From UMGS1696 sp964621165 (lineage in GTDB: Bacteria > Bacillota > Clostridia > Oscillospirales > CAG-272): DNA of 64,000 nt. The notes below the pieces were generated by a model, which was given only the letters and a program-made list of their open reading frames with translations, was not told where the DNA came from and did no database searches. A program made the position numbers and the translations under genes. Location: contig CAZULC010000003.1 of NCBI GenBank assembly GCA_964621165.1, positions 131,221-195,220 on the forward strand, read 5' to 3'. This document shows, in pieces, positions 16,900 through 26,500 of this stretch (position 1 is the stretch's first letter; the number at the start of each line of letters is the position of its first letter).

Positions 16900-17643
16900 A
16901 TGGACGGTGAAAAAAGTCTGATACATATCGAAAGCATGGCTCTTGCGCCAATCACCGAGGAAATTCTCGCACTGAACGAAAAGTCGTCGAAGTACGGTCT
17001 GATTCTGTCTGAAAAGGAAGCGGCTGAACTTTCCGAAATACGAAACAACGCAATTGTAGAAAACGACAGAATCGAAATCGGGTGCGGCGCGGTGAAGAAA
17101 ATCGTGGACAAGTTCTGTTCGTCGAGATATTTGAATGCCGAGAACTATTCCTACACATTAAATGAGCTTACCTACCTCTTCTACTATATTAAAACTGAAA
17201 CCGACGACAAAATCAGCGACAATGACCTCATCGAGGAACTGTTTGAGAGGTTTGAACTCTACTGCCGCGGAAGTATCGACACCCTCGAGAACCGTGAAGC
17301 CGAGAGAATCATACGTAAAGTAAACAGCGGCAAAAACTACACAGAGTGGTACAGAGACCGTGATGAGCTGGATTACACCTCAAGAACCGGACAGCGTGAA
17401 GCTCCCGGAAGCCTGATTGGCGAGGAATACGACTACGAAGAGTTTGCCGACGACGAATACGCCGATCACGACAACTACGAAGCGGATGAATTCGATGATA
17501 TGTACGACGACGGCTTTGACCTTGACGCATTCGACGAATTTCTCGATATGGAAGCCGCGGATTACGATGACGATAAGGACGACAATATAGCCAGCGAAGA
17601 ATATGATGACGAGGAGGATGACGACCTTGACTACGACGAATAA
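16900..17643 (+). CDS. DUF6323 family protein with a long acidic C-terminal tail
   Basis: 247 aa from ATG 16900 (GGGGG about 8 nt upstream; the frame is open further upstream but without a usable start). The N-terminal 160 residues match what I recall of DUF6323: EILALNEKSSKYGLILSEKE, then FCSSRYLNAENY, then a helix with YYIKTETDDKISDNDLIEEL. Function is unknown. The last 74 residues are a low-complexity Asp/Glu/Tyr tail (41 of 74 acidic) that I would not expect in the core family. The downstream DUF6179-like gene overlaps this tail, and its ribosome site is written inside it. The module is expected to be cytoplasmic. Confidence 0.78.
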   Translation: MDGEKSLIHIESMALAPITEEILALNEKSSKYGLILSEKEAAELSEIRNNAIVENDRIEIGCGAVKKIVDKFCSSRYLNAENYSYTLNELTYLFYYIKTETDDKISDNDLIEELFERFELYCRGSIDTLENREAERIIRKVNSGKNYTEWYRDRDELDYTSRTGQREAPGSLIGEEYDYEEFADDEYADHDNYEADEFDDMYDDGFDLDAFDEFLDMEAADYDDDKDDNIASEEYDDEEDDDLDYDE

Positions 17644-18277
17644 CGCAATTATCGCGTCCGGCGGATTCGACCCCGCAAACATCAACCGCAAAAACTACAC
17701 CTACTCCCTCGCCGTGGAAGCTGTCCGTGCAGGTCTGTACGACGAAGCGGCGCTCGAGCGGGTGAAAGCTGACTTAATCAGCGCACTTGCCGAGGTTATC
17801 GGTTACTTTACAATGGGCGAATCCTCATCGGTAAAGGTAGATACCGCGCATAAGCTTGAAGAATCGCTGGTCTATAACATCGACACATATCTTCTCTCAT
17901 TGAATGACGACATAAAAGCGGCTGAGACCCTCTTCGACAGACGTATGAGCGAGCTTTACGGCAAAGGCTACCTTATCAATAAGAAACGCCTTGAGGAAGC
18001 ACGGATTCTCTACGGCAGAGTCAGACTCACACGGCTAAAAAAAGCGTCAAAGGCGTACGACAGCACAATCGACAAGTATTTTCCCTTCTACCTCAAGACC
18101 TACTCCCCGAAGTTCACAGCTCACTCAAAAATCTACCTCAACCTGCATGAATATGGAATTTCCGGAGGCTGTCATATAGACGAAGCTGTTGAAATTCTGA
18201 AAAAGCTCTGCGACATCAACAGCGGACGTCACGCCGACTACGTCATTTCCGACACTCCCGACGGAGAAAACAGGTGA
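17627..18277 (+). CDS. DUF6179-like protein (short form)
   Basis: 216 aa from TTG 17627, chosen because a perfect GAGGAGG (17611-17617) lies 9 nt upstream. ATG codons at 17603 and 17618 are in frame but overlap that site. Residues around IGYFTMGESSSVKVDTAHKLEESL match the G-E-S-S-S-V segment I associate with DUF6179, usually encoded beside DUF6323. FYLKTYSPKFTAHSKIYLN follows. As I recall, family members are longer, so this may be a short form. The protein is helical and soluble, with no catalytic motif that I can name. Its 3' end overlaps the convergent AGCS gene by 35 bases. Confidence 0.68.
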   Translation: MTTTNNAIIASGGFDPANINRKNYTYSLAVEAVRAGLYDEAALERVKADLISALAEVIGYFTMGESSSVKVDTAHKLEESLVYNIDTYLLSLNDDIKAAETLFDRRMSELYGKGYLINKKRLEEARILYGRVRLTRLKKASKAYDSTIDKYFPFYLKTYSPKFTAHSKIYLNLHEYGISGGCHIDEAVEILKKLCDINSGRHADYVISDTPDGENR

Positions 18278-19547
18278 CAAGACAGTTTACGATTGTCATT
18301 ACACCTAAAATAATATCGGCCGAAGTCCACATTGCCGAAGAGGAGATAACCGAACCGAAAACCGCACAGACAGCCGACATGGCGTAATAAAGTCTGAGCA
18401 GCTTTTTGCTGTCCGTAATGTACCTGATGGCGATGGTTCCGTAATAAGTCTGCGCTATAATTGTAGCGTATGCAAACAGAAGAAGCGATATTTCAATAGT
18501 TTTTCTCACGAGAGAACCGCCTAAAAATTCGAATATATCAAGAGTCACAAGGGAAGCGTCCGAGCCGGATTTGTAAGTAAGCAGACCATATCTGTACTCC
18601 CCTATGAGAAGCACAAAAGCGCTGAGCGTGCATAGAATAATCGTGTCGAACACAACCTCAACCACACCGAGCTTTGCCTGAGACGCGGGAGAAGTGGTTT
18701 CAGCCGAGGCGTGGGCAATCGGAGAGGTTCCGCATCCGGCTTCATTGGAAAAAATCCCTCGCATGACGCCGTAGTGCAGGGCTTCATTGACTCCGAACCC
18801 AAAAACTCCGCCCACAGCCGCCTTTTTCGTGAAAGCCGACGACAGAATATCGCAGAAAATCCGTGGAATCAATCCCGCGTTTGAGAAAATTATGCCGAGG
18901 GTTATAATAACGTAGAGAGCCGTCAAGGGAGGAATCAGCATGGACGTGATTTTTTCAATCTTCCGGCTTCCATATAGGATGGACAAAAAAACAAGCCCGC
19001 CGAGAATCAAGCCGGAAACAATATTGTTGCAGTTTGTTGTCGAGGAAACAGCCGATGCCGCCGCGTTAGACTGAACAATGTTGCCGGTGATAAGCGAGTT
19101 CATCACACAAAGAACCGCGAAAACCGAAGCTAAACCCTCAGCCGCTTTTGACTTTACCCCGTGCCGCGGGAGACCGTCACTTATGTAGTACATTGCTCCG
19201 CCATAGAATCCATGCTCATCCTGTCTCCGGAACTTCACGGCCAGATATACCTCGGCATATTTAATCGAAAGGACCGCCGCCGCACCTGCCCACATCCAGA
19301 AAACCGCTCCGGGACCGCCGCAGAGCAAAGCCGAAGCAACTCCTGTTATGTTTCCGACTCCAAGAGTACCGGCGAGAGCCAGACACAGCGCCCGGAAAGA
19401 TGAAGCCGCGCCTTTTCGTTTGTCCGGCTGATGAAGACTGTCCTTTTGCCGACGCGTGAGAACATAGGGTAAAATTACAGCGGACGAGACAATCAGGACC
19501 GCAGGGGTTATGATTCCGCCGAGAAGTGAAGAGAATCGCTCAAGCAT
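18243..19547 (-). CDS. Sodium:alanine (AGCS family) amino-acid symporter
   Basis: Secondary transporter of the alanine/glycine:cation symporter family (434 aa), about 10-11 membrane segments. Family motifs are GTLGVGNITGVASALLCGGPGA near residue 60-80, GGAMYYISDGL, and the FSNEAGCGTSPIAHA segment. The start at 19547 (MLERFSSLLGG) has GGAG about 7 nt upstream. A further upstream in-frame ATG at 19640 would add a non-homologous 31-residue leader. It probably imports alanine or glycine with Na+. The 3' end overlaps the convergent DUF6179-like gene by 35 bases, so the two genes share DNA in their last codons. Confidence 0.92.
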   Translation of the reverse strand: MLERFSSLLGGIITPAVLIVSSAVILPYVLTRRQKDSLHQPDKRKGAASSFRALCLALAGTLGVGNITGVASALLCGGPGAVFWMWAGAAAVLSIKYAEVYLAVKFRRQDEHGFYGGAMYYISDGLPRHGVKSKAAEGLASVFAVLCVMNSLITGNIVQSNAAASAVSSTTNCNNIVSGLILGGLVFLSILYGSRKIEKITSMLIPPLTALYVIITLGIIFSNAGLIPRIFCDILSSAFTKKAAVGGVFGFGVNEALHYGVMRGIFSNEAGCGTSPIAHASAETTSPASQAKLGVVEVVFDTIILCTLSAFVLLIGEYRYGLLTYKSGSDASLVTLDIFEFLGGSLVRKTIEISLLLFAYATIIAQTYYGTIAIRYITDSKKLLRLYYAMSAVCAVFGSVISSSAMWTSADIILGVMTIVNCLVTCFLRRECRK

Positions 19548-19690
19548 AAGCCGCTCCGTTTTGCTGGATTTTATATAAAACAGTATGTCCGGAGCGGTAT
19601 TTTTATGCGGAAAAAGAAAAATTTGCACTTTACTTTTCACGTTATTTATGATAAAATAATTCTTAATTGATGAAATGGATGAGGTAAATT

Positions 19691-20527
19691 ATGTACGAAA
19701 TTGTAAAAAAGACAGTTTTGAATCCTACTGTCATAAAAATGGATATACATGCGCCGGCGGTTGCGAAAAAAGCTGAAGCCGGACAGTTTATAATTCTGCG
19801 CACTGATGAGGAGGGGGAGCGAATCCCACTCACTGTAGCCGACTGCAACAGGAAAGCTGGATTTGTTACCATAATTTTCCAGAAAGTCGGAGCCACTACC
19901 GATAAGCTGTCAGAAATGAACGAGGGCGACTCGCTTGCTGACTTTGTAGGACCTCTCGGAAGAGCCACAAAAACCGAGGGACTTAAAAAAGCGGCTGTAG
20001 TCGGTGGAGGTGTAGGCTGTGCCATTGCATACCCCGTAGCCGAAAAGCTCCATCAGAGCGGCTGTGAGGTTCATTCAATAGTAGGTTTCCGCAACCGTGA
20101 TTTGGTAATCCTCGAGGACGAGTTCAGAGCCGTTTCAGATAAATATGTGATTATGACCGACGACGGCTCCTACGGCGAAAAAGGACTGGTGACAAACGCG
20201 CTGAAAGCTCTCATAGACAGCGGAGAAGAATACGACGAGGTCATCGCCATAGGTCCGGTTGTTATGATGAAGTTTGTCTCCGCACTGACTAAAGAATACG
20301 GAATTAAGACTATCGTCAGCATGAACCCCATCATGATCGACGGAACGGGCATGTGCGGCGGATGCAGGCTTACGGTTGACGGAAAGACAAAGTTCGCCTG
20401 CGTTGACGGTCCCGAGTTCGACGGACATCTCGTTGACTTTGACGAAGCGCTCTCCCGGGGCGCAATGTATCGGGAATTCGAGAAGCACGCCCGTGAAGAA
20501 AACTGCAATTTACTTAGGAAAAGATAA
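19691..20527 (+). CDS. nfnA: NADH-dependent ferredoxin:NADP+ oxidoreductase, subunit A (NfnA)
   Basis: Small FAD/[2Fe-2S] subunit (278 aa) of the electron-bifurcating transhydrogenase that couples NADH, reduced ferredoxin and NADP+. It shows the flavodoxin-reductase fold of the dihydroorotate dehydrogenase electron-transfer family: RTDEEGERIPLTVAD near residue 37 for FAD, the VVGGGVGCAIAYPVAEKL nucleotide-binding loop, and the C-terminal Cys cluster in GMCGGCRLTVDGKTKFACVDG. The partner nfnB starts 14 nt downstream, confirming Nfn rather than PyrK. A GltB-like electron-transfer subunit is the alternative reading. Confidence 0.9.
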   Translation: MYEIVKKTVLNPTVIKMDIHAPAVAKKAEAGQFIILRTDEEGERIPLTVADCNRKAGFVTIIFQKVGATTDKLSEMNEGDSLADFVGPLGRATKTEGLKKAAVVGGGVGCAIAYPVAEKLHQSGCEVHSIVGFRNRDLVILEDEFRAVSDKYVIMTDDGSYGEKGLVTNALKALIDSGEEYDEVIAIGPVVMMKFVSALTKEYGIKTIVSMNPIMIDGTGMCGGCRLTVDGKTKFACVDGPEFDGHLVDFDEALSRGAMYREFEKHAREENCNLLRKR

Positions 20528-20541
20528 AGCGAGGAAAGTTT

Positions 20542-21933
20542 ATGCCAAACATGTCACTGAAAAAGAACGCCATGCCGTCACAAAAGCCCGATGTTCGCGC
20601 GAAAAACTTTGACGAGGTTGCCTTCGGATACACTGAAAAAGCGGCTCTTGACGAGGCTGAACGCTGCCTCAACTGCAAAAATAAACCCTGCGTGTCCGGC
20701 TGTCCCGTGTTTGTGAAAATACCGGATTTTATAAAGAAAATCACCGAAAAGGACTACGAAGGCGCGTATTCCGTCATTGCCGAGTCAAGCTCACTTGCGG
20801 CTGTGTGCGGTCGCGTATGTCCACAGGAGTCCCAGTGCGAGTCAAATTGCGTCCGCGGAATCAAGGGTGAGCCTGTGGGAATCGGACGTCTTGAGAGGTT
20901 TGTTGCGGACTACCACAACGATCACAACAACACACCCCCAGCAAAGCCGGAGAGCAACGGCCATAAGGTGGCGGTCGTCGGCTCAGGCCCCTCTGGACTC
21001 ACATGCGCGGGAGATCTCGCAAAGCTGGGCTACGACGTGACTGTATTTGAAGCCCTGCACACCCCCGGCGGAGTCTTAGTCTACGGAATCCCCGAGTTCA
21101 GACTGCCCAAAGCCATTGTAAAAAAGGAAATCGACAACCTGAAAGCCCTCGGTGTAAAAATCGAGACGAACATGGTAATCGGCAAGGTACTCTCAATCGA
21201 CGAGCTTATCGAGGACGGTTTTGAAGCAGTGTACATAGGAAGCGGCGCGGGTCTGCCGAGATTCATGGGTATTCCCGGCGAAAACCTGTGCGGAGTCTAC
21301 TCAGCCAACGAATTTTTAACCCGAATCAACCTGATGAAGGCGTACAAGCCCGACTCGGCTACACCAATCATGAAGGCGAAAAACGTGGCGGTTGTGGGAG
21401 GCGGCAACGTTGCAATGGACGCGGCGAGATGCGCAAAACGTCTTGGTGCTGAAAACGTGTACATAGTCTACAGACGCGGCGAAAATGAGCTTCCCGCCCG
21501 TGCGGAAGAGGTGGAACACGCCAAAGAAGAGGGAATCATATTCAGGCTCCTGTCAAATCCTACCGAAATTCTCGCGGGAGAGAACGGAAGCGCGGCGCAG
21601 ATCAGGTGCATCCGGATGGGTCTTGGTGAGCCTGACGCCAGCGGAAGACGACGCCCTGTGGCAATCCCCGGCTCGGAGTTCACAATCGACGCGGACTGCG
21701 TTATCATGGCGATAGGCACAAGTCCCAACCCACTCATAAAGTCCACTACGGAAGGTCTTGAATGCTCAAAATGGGGCGGAATCATAACAGACGAAAACGG
21801 AGCCACATCCCGAGCCGGTGTATACGCAGGAGGGGATGCCGTAACCGGAGCAGCCACGGTGATTTTAGCTATGGGAGCCGGAAAGACAGCCGCCGCGTCA
21901 ATCGACAGATACATTAAAGAAAAGCAGAACTGA
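20542..21933 (+). CDS. nfnB: NADPH-dependent ferredoxin:NADP+ oxidoreductase, subunit B (NfnB; glutamate-synthase small-subunit family)
   Basis: Large subunit (463 aa) of NfnAB, with the NADPH-binding bifurcating FAD. The N-terminal domain carries Cys clusters for two [4Fe-4S] centres (CLNCKNKPCVSGCPV and CGRVCPQESQCESNC). Two Rossmann dinucleotide folds follow: VVGSGPSGLTCAGDL near residue 148 for FAD and VVGGGNVAMDAAR near 286 for NADPH. The fold ends with GVYAGGDAVTGAATVILAMG. It forms a two-gene operon with nfnA. In fermentative Clostridia the complex supplies NADPH for biosynthesis. Confidence 0.92.
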   Translation: MPNMSLKKNAMPSQKPDVRAKNFDEVAFGYTEKAALDEAERCLNCKNKPCVSGCPVFVKIPDFIKKITEKDYEGAYSVIAESSSLAAVCGRVCPQESQCESNCVRGIKGEPVGIGRLERFVADYHNDHNNTPPAKPESNGHKVAVVGSGPSGLTCAGDLAKLGYDVTVFEALHTPGGVLVYGIPEFRLPKAIVKKEIDNLKALGVKIETNMVIGKVLSIDELIEDGFEAVYIGSGAGLPRFMGIPGENLCGVYSANEFLTRINLMKAYKPDSATPIMKAKNVAVVGGGNVAMDAARCAKRLGAENVYIVYRRGENELPARAEEVEHAKEEGIIFRLLSNPTEILAGENGSAAQIRCIRMGLGEPDASGRRRPVAIPGSEFTIDADCVIMAIGTSPNPLIKSTTEGLECSKWGGIITDENGATSRAGVYAGGDAVTGAATVILAMGAGKTAAASIDRYIKEKQN

Positions 21934-22025
21934 CCTGAGGATAAAAATAAGAAAAAAACAGTAAATGCACGGAACTTTTTCCATTTTTCTTCGTCTAATA
22001 TAAAAAAATCTTTAGCGGAGAAAAT

Positions 22026-23225
22026 ATGAAAGCAGTTAAGCGTGCGTTTTCCTTTTTGATAGTAGCTTTTATGGTGATAATGCTCACGGGTGTGTTGTCC
22101 TTTTACGTCCTCATTGTGGCAGGAGTAAGCCCCACCCTTCAGACCATGTGGATCTGCTCAGCCATGCGCACCATGTCACACAAATACCTCGCGACAATGT
22201 TTTTCAGCGACACATACATAGAAAAAATCATGGCGGAAAACGAAATAGACGACACGGGATACGACTCGGAAATTTTGACCTTCAACAATGGAGCGGAAAC
22301 CGATCCACATTCGGCTGTAGCTGAAACAGAAACGGAGACTGAGACAGAAACAGAAACCGATACAGAGTCAAAATCCGAGACGGAAACTGAAACTGAGACC
22401 GAAACTGAAACCGACACTGAAACTGAGACCGAGGGGAAGCATGAGTACAGCGAGGAGGACGCCCCCTTGAACCAGCTCGAGGAGGGAAGCGGCGACTACG
22501 AAGCTGAGGGTTATGATCTGCTTGAGGATGGGCTTTACGTGAAGGAAGTCTCCGGCACGGGCTGGCGGGGTTATGTGATGCTTGTAGAGGATCCGCTCAG
22601 AGTAAGGCTCGTGGACACATCCCAGCAGTACACCTGCGGCGAGAACGTCATGACCATGGTTAAAAGCTCAGGAGCAGTGGCGGGAATCAATGGCGGCGGA
22701 TTCCAGGACGGAGCCAATTATGACTCAAACGGCGGAATGCCGGCAGGACTCTTGATTGAGGACAGGAACCTCGTCTACCCGTACAAGACCGATGAAACCG
22801 TATACAACATGATAGGCATCACCGGAGAAGGCGCGCTTGTTCTGCGTCACTGTACAGCCGACTGGGCGCTTGAAAATGACATAGTAAGCGCGGTATCATT
22901 TTCGCCTTTTCTTGTGGTAAACGGTGAAGGACTCATCAAAAACGGCACCGGTGGCTGGGGAATCGCACCGAGAACCGCCATAGGTCAGCGCAAAACCGGT
23001 GAATTCCTCCTTCTTGTAATCGACGGCAGACAGGCTGACTGGAGCATAGGCTGTGACCTCGACGTATTGCAGGAGGTAATGCTCGACGAAAACGCATACA
23101 ATGCCGCCATGCTCGACGGAGGAAGCTCTACAGCCATGGTGTATAACGAAGAATACATAAACCGTCCCAGCCTTGGCCACGAGAGGTGGATAAACAACTG
23201 CTTTGTGGTTATGCCGTCAAACTGA
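22026..23225 (+). CDS. Membrane-anchored phosphodiester glycosidase family protein (NAGPA domain) with Thr-Glu repeat
   Basis: 399-aa exported protein. A TM anchor spans residues 9-33. An acidic linker follows, with a (Thr-Glu)n/(Thr-Asp) repeat at about residues 99-138. The catalytic module (about 165-399) is of the NAGPA/DUF2233 type: NGGGFQDGANYDSNGGMPAG, GIAPRTAIGQRKTGEFLLLVIDGR and the C-terminal AAMLDGGSSTAMVYN motif are diagnostic. Such enzymes hydrolyse sugar-1-phosphodiester bonds, for example in wall glycopolymers or N-acetylglucosamine phosphodiesters. The repeat probably acts as a wall-spanning stalk. It stands alone after nfnB. Confidence 0.87.
   Translation: MKAVKRAFSFLIVAFMVIMLTGVLSFYVLIVAGVSPTLQTMWICSAMRTMSHKYLATMFFSDTYIEKIMAENEIDDTGYDSEILTFNNGAETDPHSAVAETETETETETETDTESKSETETETETETETDTETETEGKHEYSEEDAPLNQLEEGSGDYEAEGYDLLEDGLYVKEVSGTGWRGYVMLVEDPLRVRLVDTSQQYTCGENVMTMVKSSGAVAGINGGGFQDGANYDSNGGMPAGLLIEDRNLVYPYKTDETVYNMIGITGEGALVLRHCTADWALENDIVSAVSFSPFLVVNGEGLIKNGTGGWGIAPRTAIGQRKTGEFLLLVIDGRQADWSIGCDLDVLQEVMLDENAYNAAMLDGGSSTAMVYNEEYINRPSLGHERWINNCFVVMPSN
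22321..22433. repeat. Hexamer-like repeat encoding (Thr-Glu)n
   Basis: Degenerate 6-bp unit of the form GAAACN/GAGACN, interrupted once by TCAAAATCC. It encodes the acidic stalk of the phosphodiester glycosidase and could vary in length by slippage. Confidence 0.8.
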
Positions 23226-23263
23226 TATTAAATTCATAAAAAGGAAAATTTTCGCAATACCCC

Positions 23264-23292
23264 TTGACAACTCCGAAAAGATATAGTATAAT
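23264..23292 (+). promoter_or_regulatory. Perfect sigma-A promoter of tRNA-Thr
   Basis: TTGACA (23264-23269), 17-nt spacer, TATAAT (23287-23292). The transcript starts about 30 nt before the tRNA. Confidence 0.85.
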
Positions 23293-23329
23293 AACAAAGT
23301 CGAAGCGAGAATTCAGCGTTTCGATATAA

Positions 23330-23401
23330 GCTAGTGTGGCTCAGGGGTAGAGCAGCTGATTCGTAATCAGCAGGTCGAGGGTCCGAATCCCTCCACTAGC
23401 T
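23330..23401 (+). tRNA. tRNA-Thr (anticodon CGT)
   Basis: 72-nt cloverleaf. The acceptor stem is GCTAGTG/CACTAGC with T as discriminator base. The D arm is GCTC-AGGGGTA-GAGC. The anticodon stem GCTGA/TCAGC encloses loop TTCGTAA, with CGT at 23362-23364 reading ACG. The T arm is GAGGG-TCCGAAT-CCCTC. CCA is not encoded (TTTTT follows). It has its own promoter and terminator. Confidence 0.97.
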
Positions 23402-23423
23402 TTTTTGTTTTCATAAAAATAAA

Positions 23424-23466
23424 CCGAACCTGTCCGTCTTTTCACCGGATGAGTTCGGCTTTTTTG
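23424..23466 (+). terminator. Terminator of the tRNA-Thr unit
   Basis: CCGAAC/GTTCGG outer stem, with TCCG/CCGG-type inner pairing, followed by CTTTTTTG. Confidence 0.82.
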
Positions 23467-23567
23467 TTCAAAAGAAAAACTGGCGTCCGCAAGCGCCAGT
23501 CTTCCTGAAATTATTTATGTTGTGCTTGGATAAATATAAACAATACCTAAAACCTACCCGGGAAAAA

Positions 23568-26500
23568 TCATTCCTTTACCATATAAAATTCCGTGGATGC
23601 TTCAACCATTGTCGAACCTTTGAGTCCGCTGCGCTTCTTCACGTTTCTGTAGCTTCCGTCTTCCTTTTTCGCAAGAAGCTCGATAGCGTTGTACTTTCCT
23701 GCCTCCCGCAGTTCGGACTTGTCAATGCTTATGACGCAGCCATTGGTTATAGGCTCCTCCCTGAGCAGACTGCCGTTGACGAGAATATCAACTGAAACCA
23801 GTACGTCATCCTTAACGCTGATCGTGAGCTTGACCGTGCTGTCGTCCTCTTCGACTTTGTCAATTGAGAAATTCTTTGAAGCTTCGTAGTATCCAAAGGA
23901 TTTCATCAGCTTCTGAGGGTTGGAAAACTGTGTGTTCATCCATTCACGTCTGTTTTCAAGCCATTCCCTGAGATTCGAGACTTCCTTGCTGTTGCTCCAT
24001 TCGTAATTCCAGAGTTTGTTGTCCAGATCAGCTACAGAACCGATTTCAGAGTCAATGCTGTCAAGCTCAGTGAATATTTTGTCAATTTCTCCTTGAATTT
24101 CATTCCATCTGTCGTACAGCTTGACAATAAAGTCTGGGTCATTGTAGAGCGCACGGTACCAGTATTCTCTGTCTTGGCTCTCGCTGTGCCACCATGAATC
24201 GTATCTTCCGCTGTCTCCCCACAGGTTGACGTGGTTTCCGGCAGCCCAGTCCATGTCCCAGATAGGACCGAAGGTCAGAAGTCCGCCCACATCCTTGTAC
24301 ATATAGCAGCTCTTGAACAGAAGCTCAACATTCTTGAATACCTGGTTCACCATCCAGAAGTCGATGAATGAGTCAACATCCATGTATTCGCTGTAGTGCT
24401 TGCCTTCGTCGTTGAGCCGGTTTGGTGAGTAAATGGAGTCCTCCATGTCCTGTATGTACTCAATCAGGAAACTGAACATCTCAGTATTAGTCGCCAAGTA
24501 TTCAGGACTCTGAACCATAATCTTCATGTCATTTTCGGTCGTAAACTTTGAGTATTCATCGTAGTACGAGTCGTTTTCAAGCAGATAACCGCCTGTAATA
24601 TCAAAGTTCGAGGTGTCGTAGTAATTTGATATGGTGTAATTGCCAAACTTGCCTGACGTGACCCAGCTGAGGTTAGCCGTCAGATTGTCCTCCAGCTTGT
24701 CAATGTCTTCGTCGCTAAGGTTTTCCTTTTCACCGATAGCCTTTGCCACGTCCTCAGCAACGTCTTCCCAGTTGAATATGTCAACCCGCTCAGGGTCAAT
24801 ACGGATGTTTTCACAGAACTGGTAAATACCATAGTAATGTCCGTTGTATATTAAATTTACAAGAATTGACTCGCATCCAAGCAGGCCTAAGTTTGCGCCG
24901 AAGTCGTAGGACAGCTTGTTGCGCATATTTGTCCGGTCAAAGGTGTTTGCCAAAAGAACCCAGTGCTTATCCTCGCCCATGCCGAACATGTCAGTTTTCT
25001 TTGACAGCTTTATGTGGAACGGCCGCTTCGACTGGTAAGCCGTTGAGTTTCCTCTCAGCTTTATCTGAATATCACCGTTGTACTTTGTGTCAGAGTAAAA
25101 TTCAGTAGTGCTTATAGACATCTGTGCCGGCGAATATACATCCTTTTCAACGGAATAATAATCCCGGTCGGAGCTTATGTAAATCGTCGGCAGGTTGCTG
25201 TTGAAGAAGGTAAGATCATCATATCCTTCGACTGACAGCTTGATTATGGCGTTCTGCATGTTTTCTGTCAGGGTTATTTTGTTCTCGTCAGTGGTTCTCG
25301 AGAGAATTTCCACATCCGTCACAGGATTCTTCACTACCCACTTGTATTCAACTCCGTTGGGGAAGTTTTTCGCCACAATGTCGTTGCCTTCACGCACAAG
25401 GGAACCAACAACACCTGAAACAACACGTAGGTTATATTTCTTTGCATATCCGCCATTTGTGGCGTAAAGCGTAACATCTTTGAATCCGAGGGATGGCTTG
25501 ATTACCTTTGCGGTGCCGTCAACTATTTTTATTACGCTCTCGTCACTTGAAACCCACTCGATTTTCTCGCCCATGAACTCGTCAGTCACGCTGAAATCCG
25601 ACTTAATCTTGTCCTCACTTTCTCCGTCCTTAAGCTCCACTGTGACAAAATCGAGGATTGAGAAAAGGGAAGAGTCCTTGGTCATTTTAAGAAGAGGCAT
25701 GAAACCGGACTCAACTACCCAGTAATCGGAGTCGAGTGTTACTTCACCACTGGTAAGGGCATCTGTTTTCACAATATGTCCGAATCCGTTTAAATCTTCA
25801 CCAGATCCTTCGAGGTAGTACACGTTCTCAATCTTTTCGGCTTTGCTGTCGCCCGAAGAAATGGGGTTACTAAGGTACGTGGAAAAAGTTGCCACTCCGG
25901 TGAAGAGCACATTTGACAGTTCTCCCAAGTTGGAGCCGCGTATGCGTCCAATAATGCCACTTGTGTAGTTTGTCGAGCTGTTGTTTGTACCGTAAACGCT
26001 TATATTTGAATAAATGTTGGTGACGCTCACGCCCATGTTGGAGCATCCAGTCCAGCTTTGGGTCCTGCACTGACCGATAAGGGAGCCGATTCCAAGAATG
26101 TCGCCGCTTCCCACGTCAATGTTCACTTCACCTGAGATCAGTGAAATGTTGTCGATAATGGCGTATCCGTCAACCTGACCGGCGAGAATAGCATATGTGG
26201 CAGGTCCGTCAGCCTTTCCAGTTACTGTAACGTCTTTGAAAATTATATTTTTAATGACAGCCGGATCGTTCTCGTCGTCAGAGCCAACGCTTCCGAACAT
26301 TCCCACATGAACTCTTTCATAAGACGAGAGAAGAATGTTCATATTCATAATAGTGTGTCCCCGGCCGTCAAAAGTACCGGTAAATACATTTTCTCCGCTG
26401 ACGATTCCGCAGTCACTGAATGCGCCGCCTATCGGAGAAAAATTTTGTATACCCGAGCAGTCGAGGTCAGCTGCGAGTACATAGTCTCCATCCATTGGGT

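Noticed and set aside
22139..22417. Minus-strand frame with a Ser-Val repeat
   Set aside because: It is the complement of the Thr-Glu repeat of the phosphodiester glycosidase gene.
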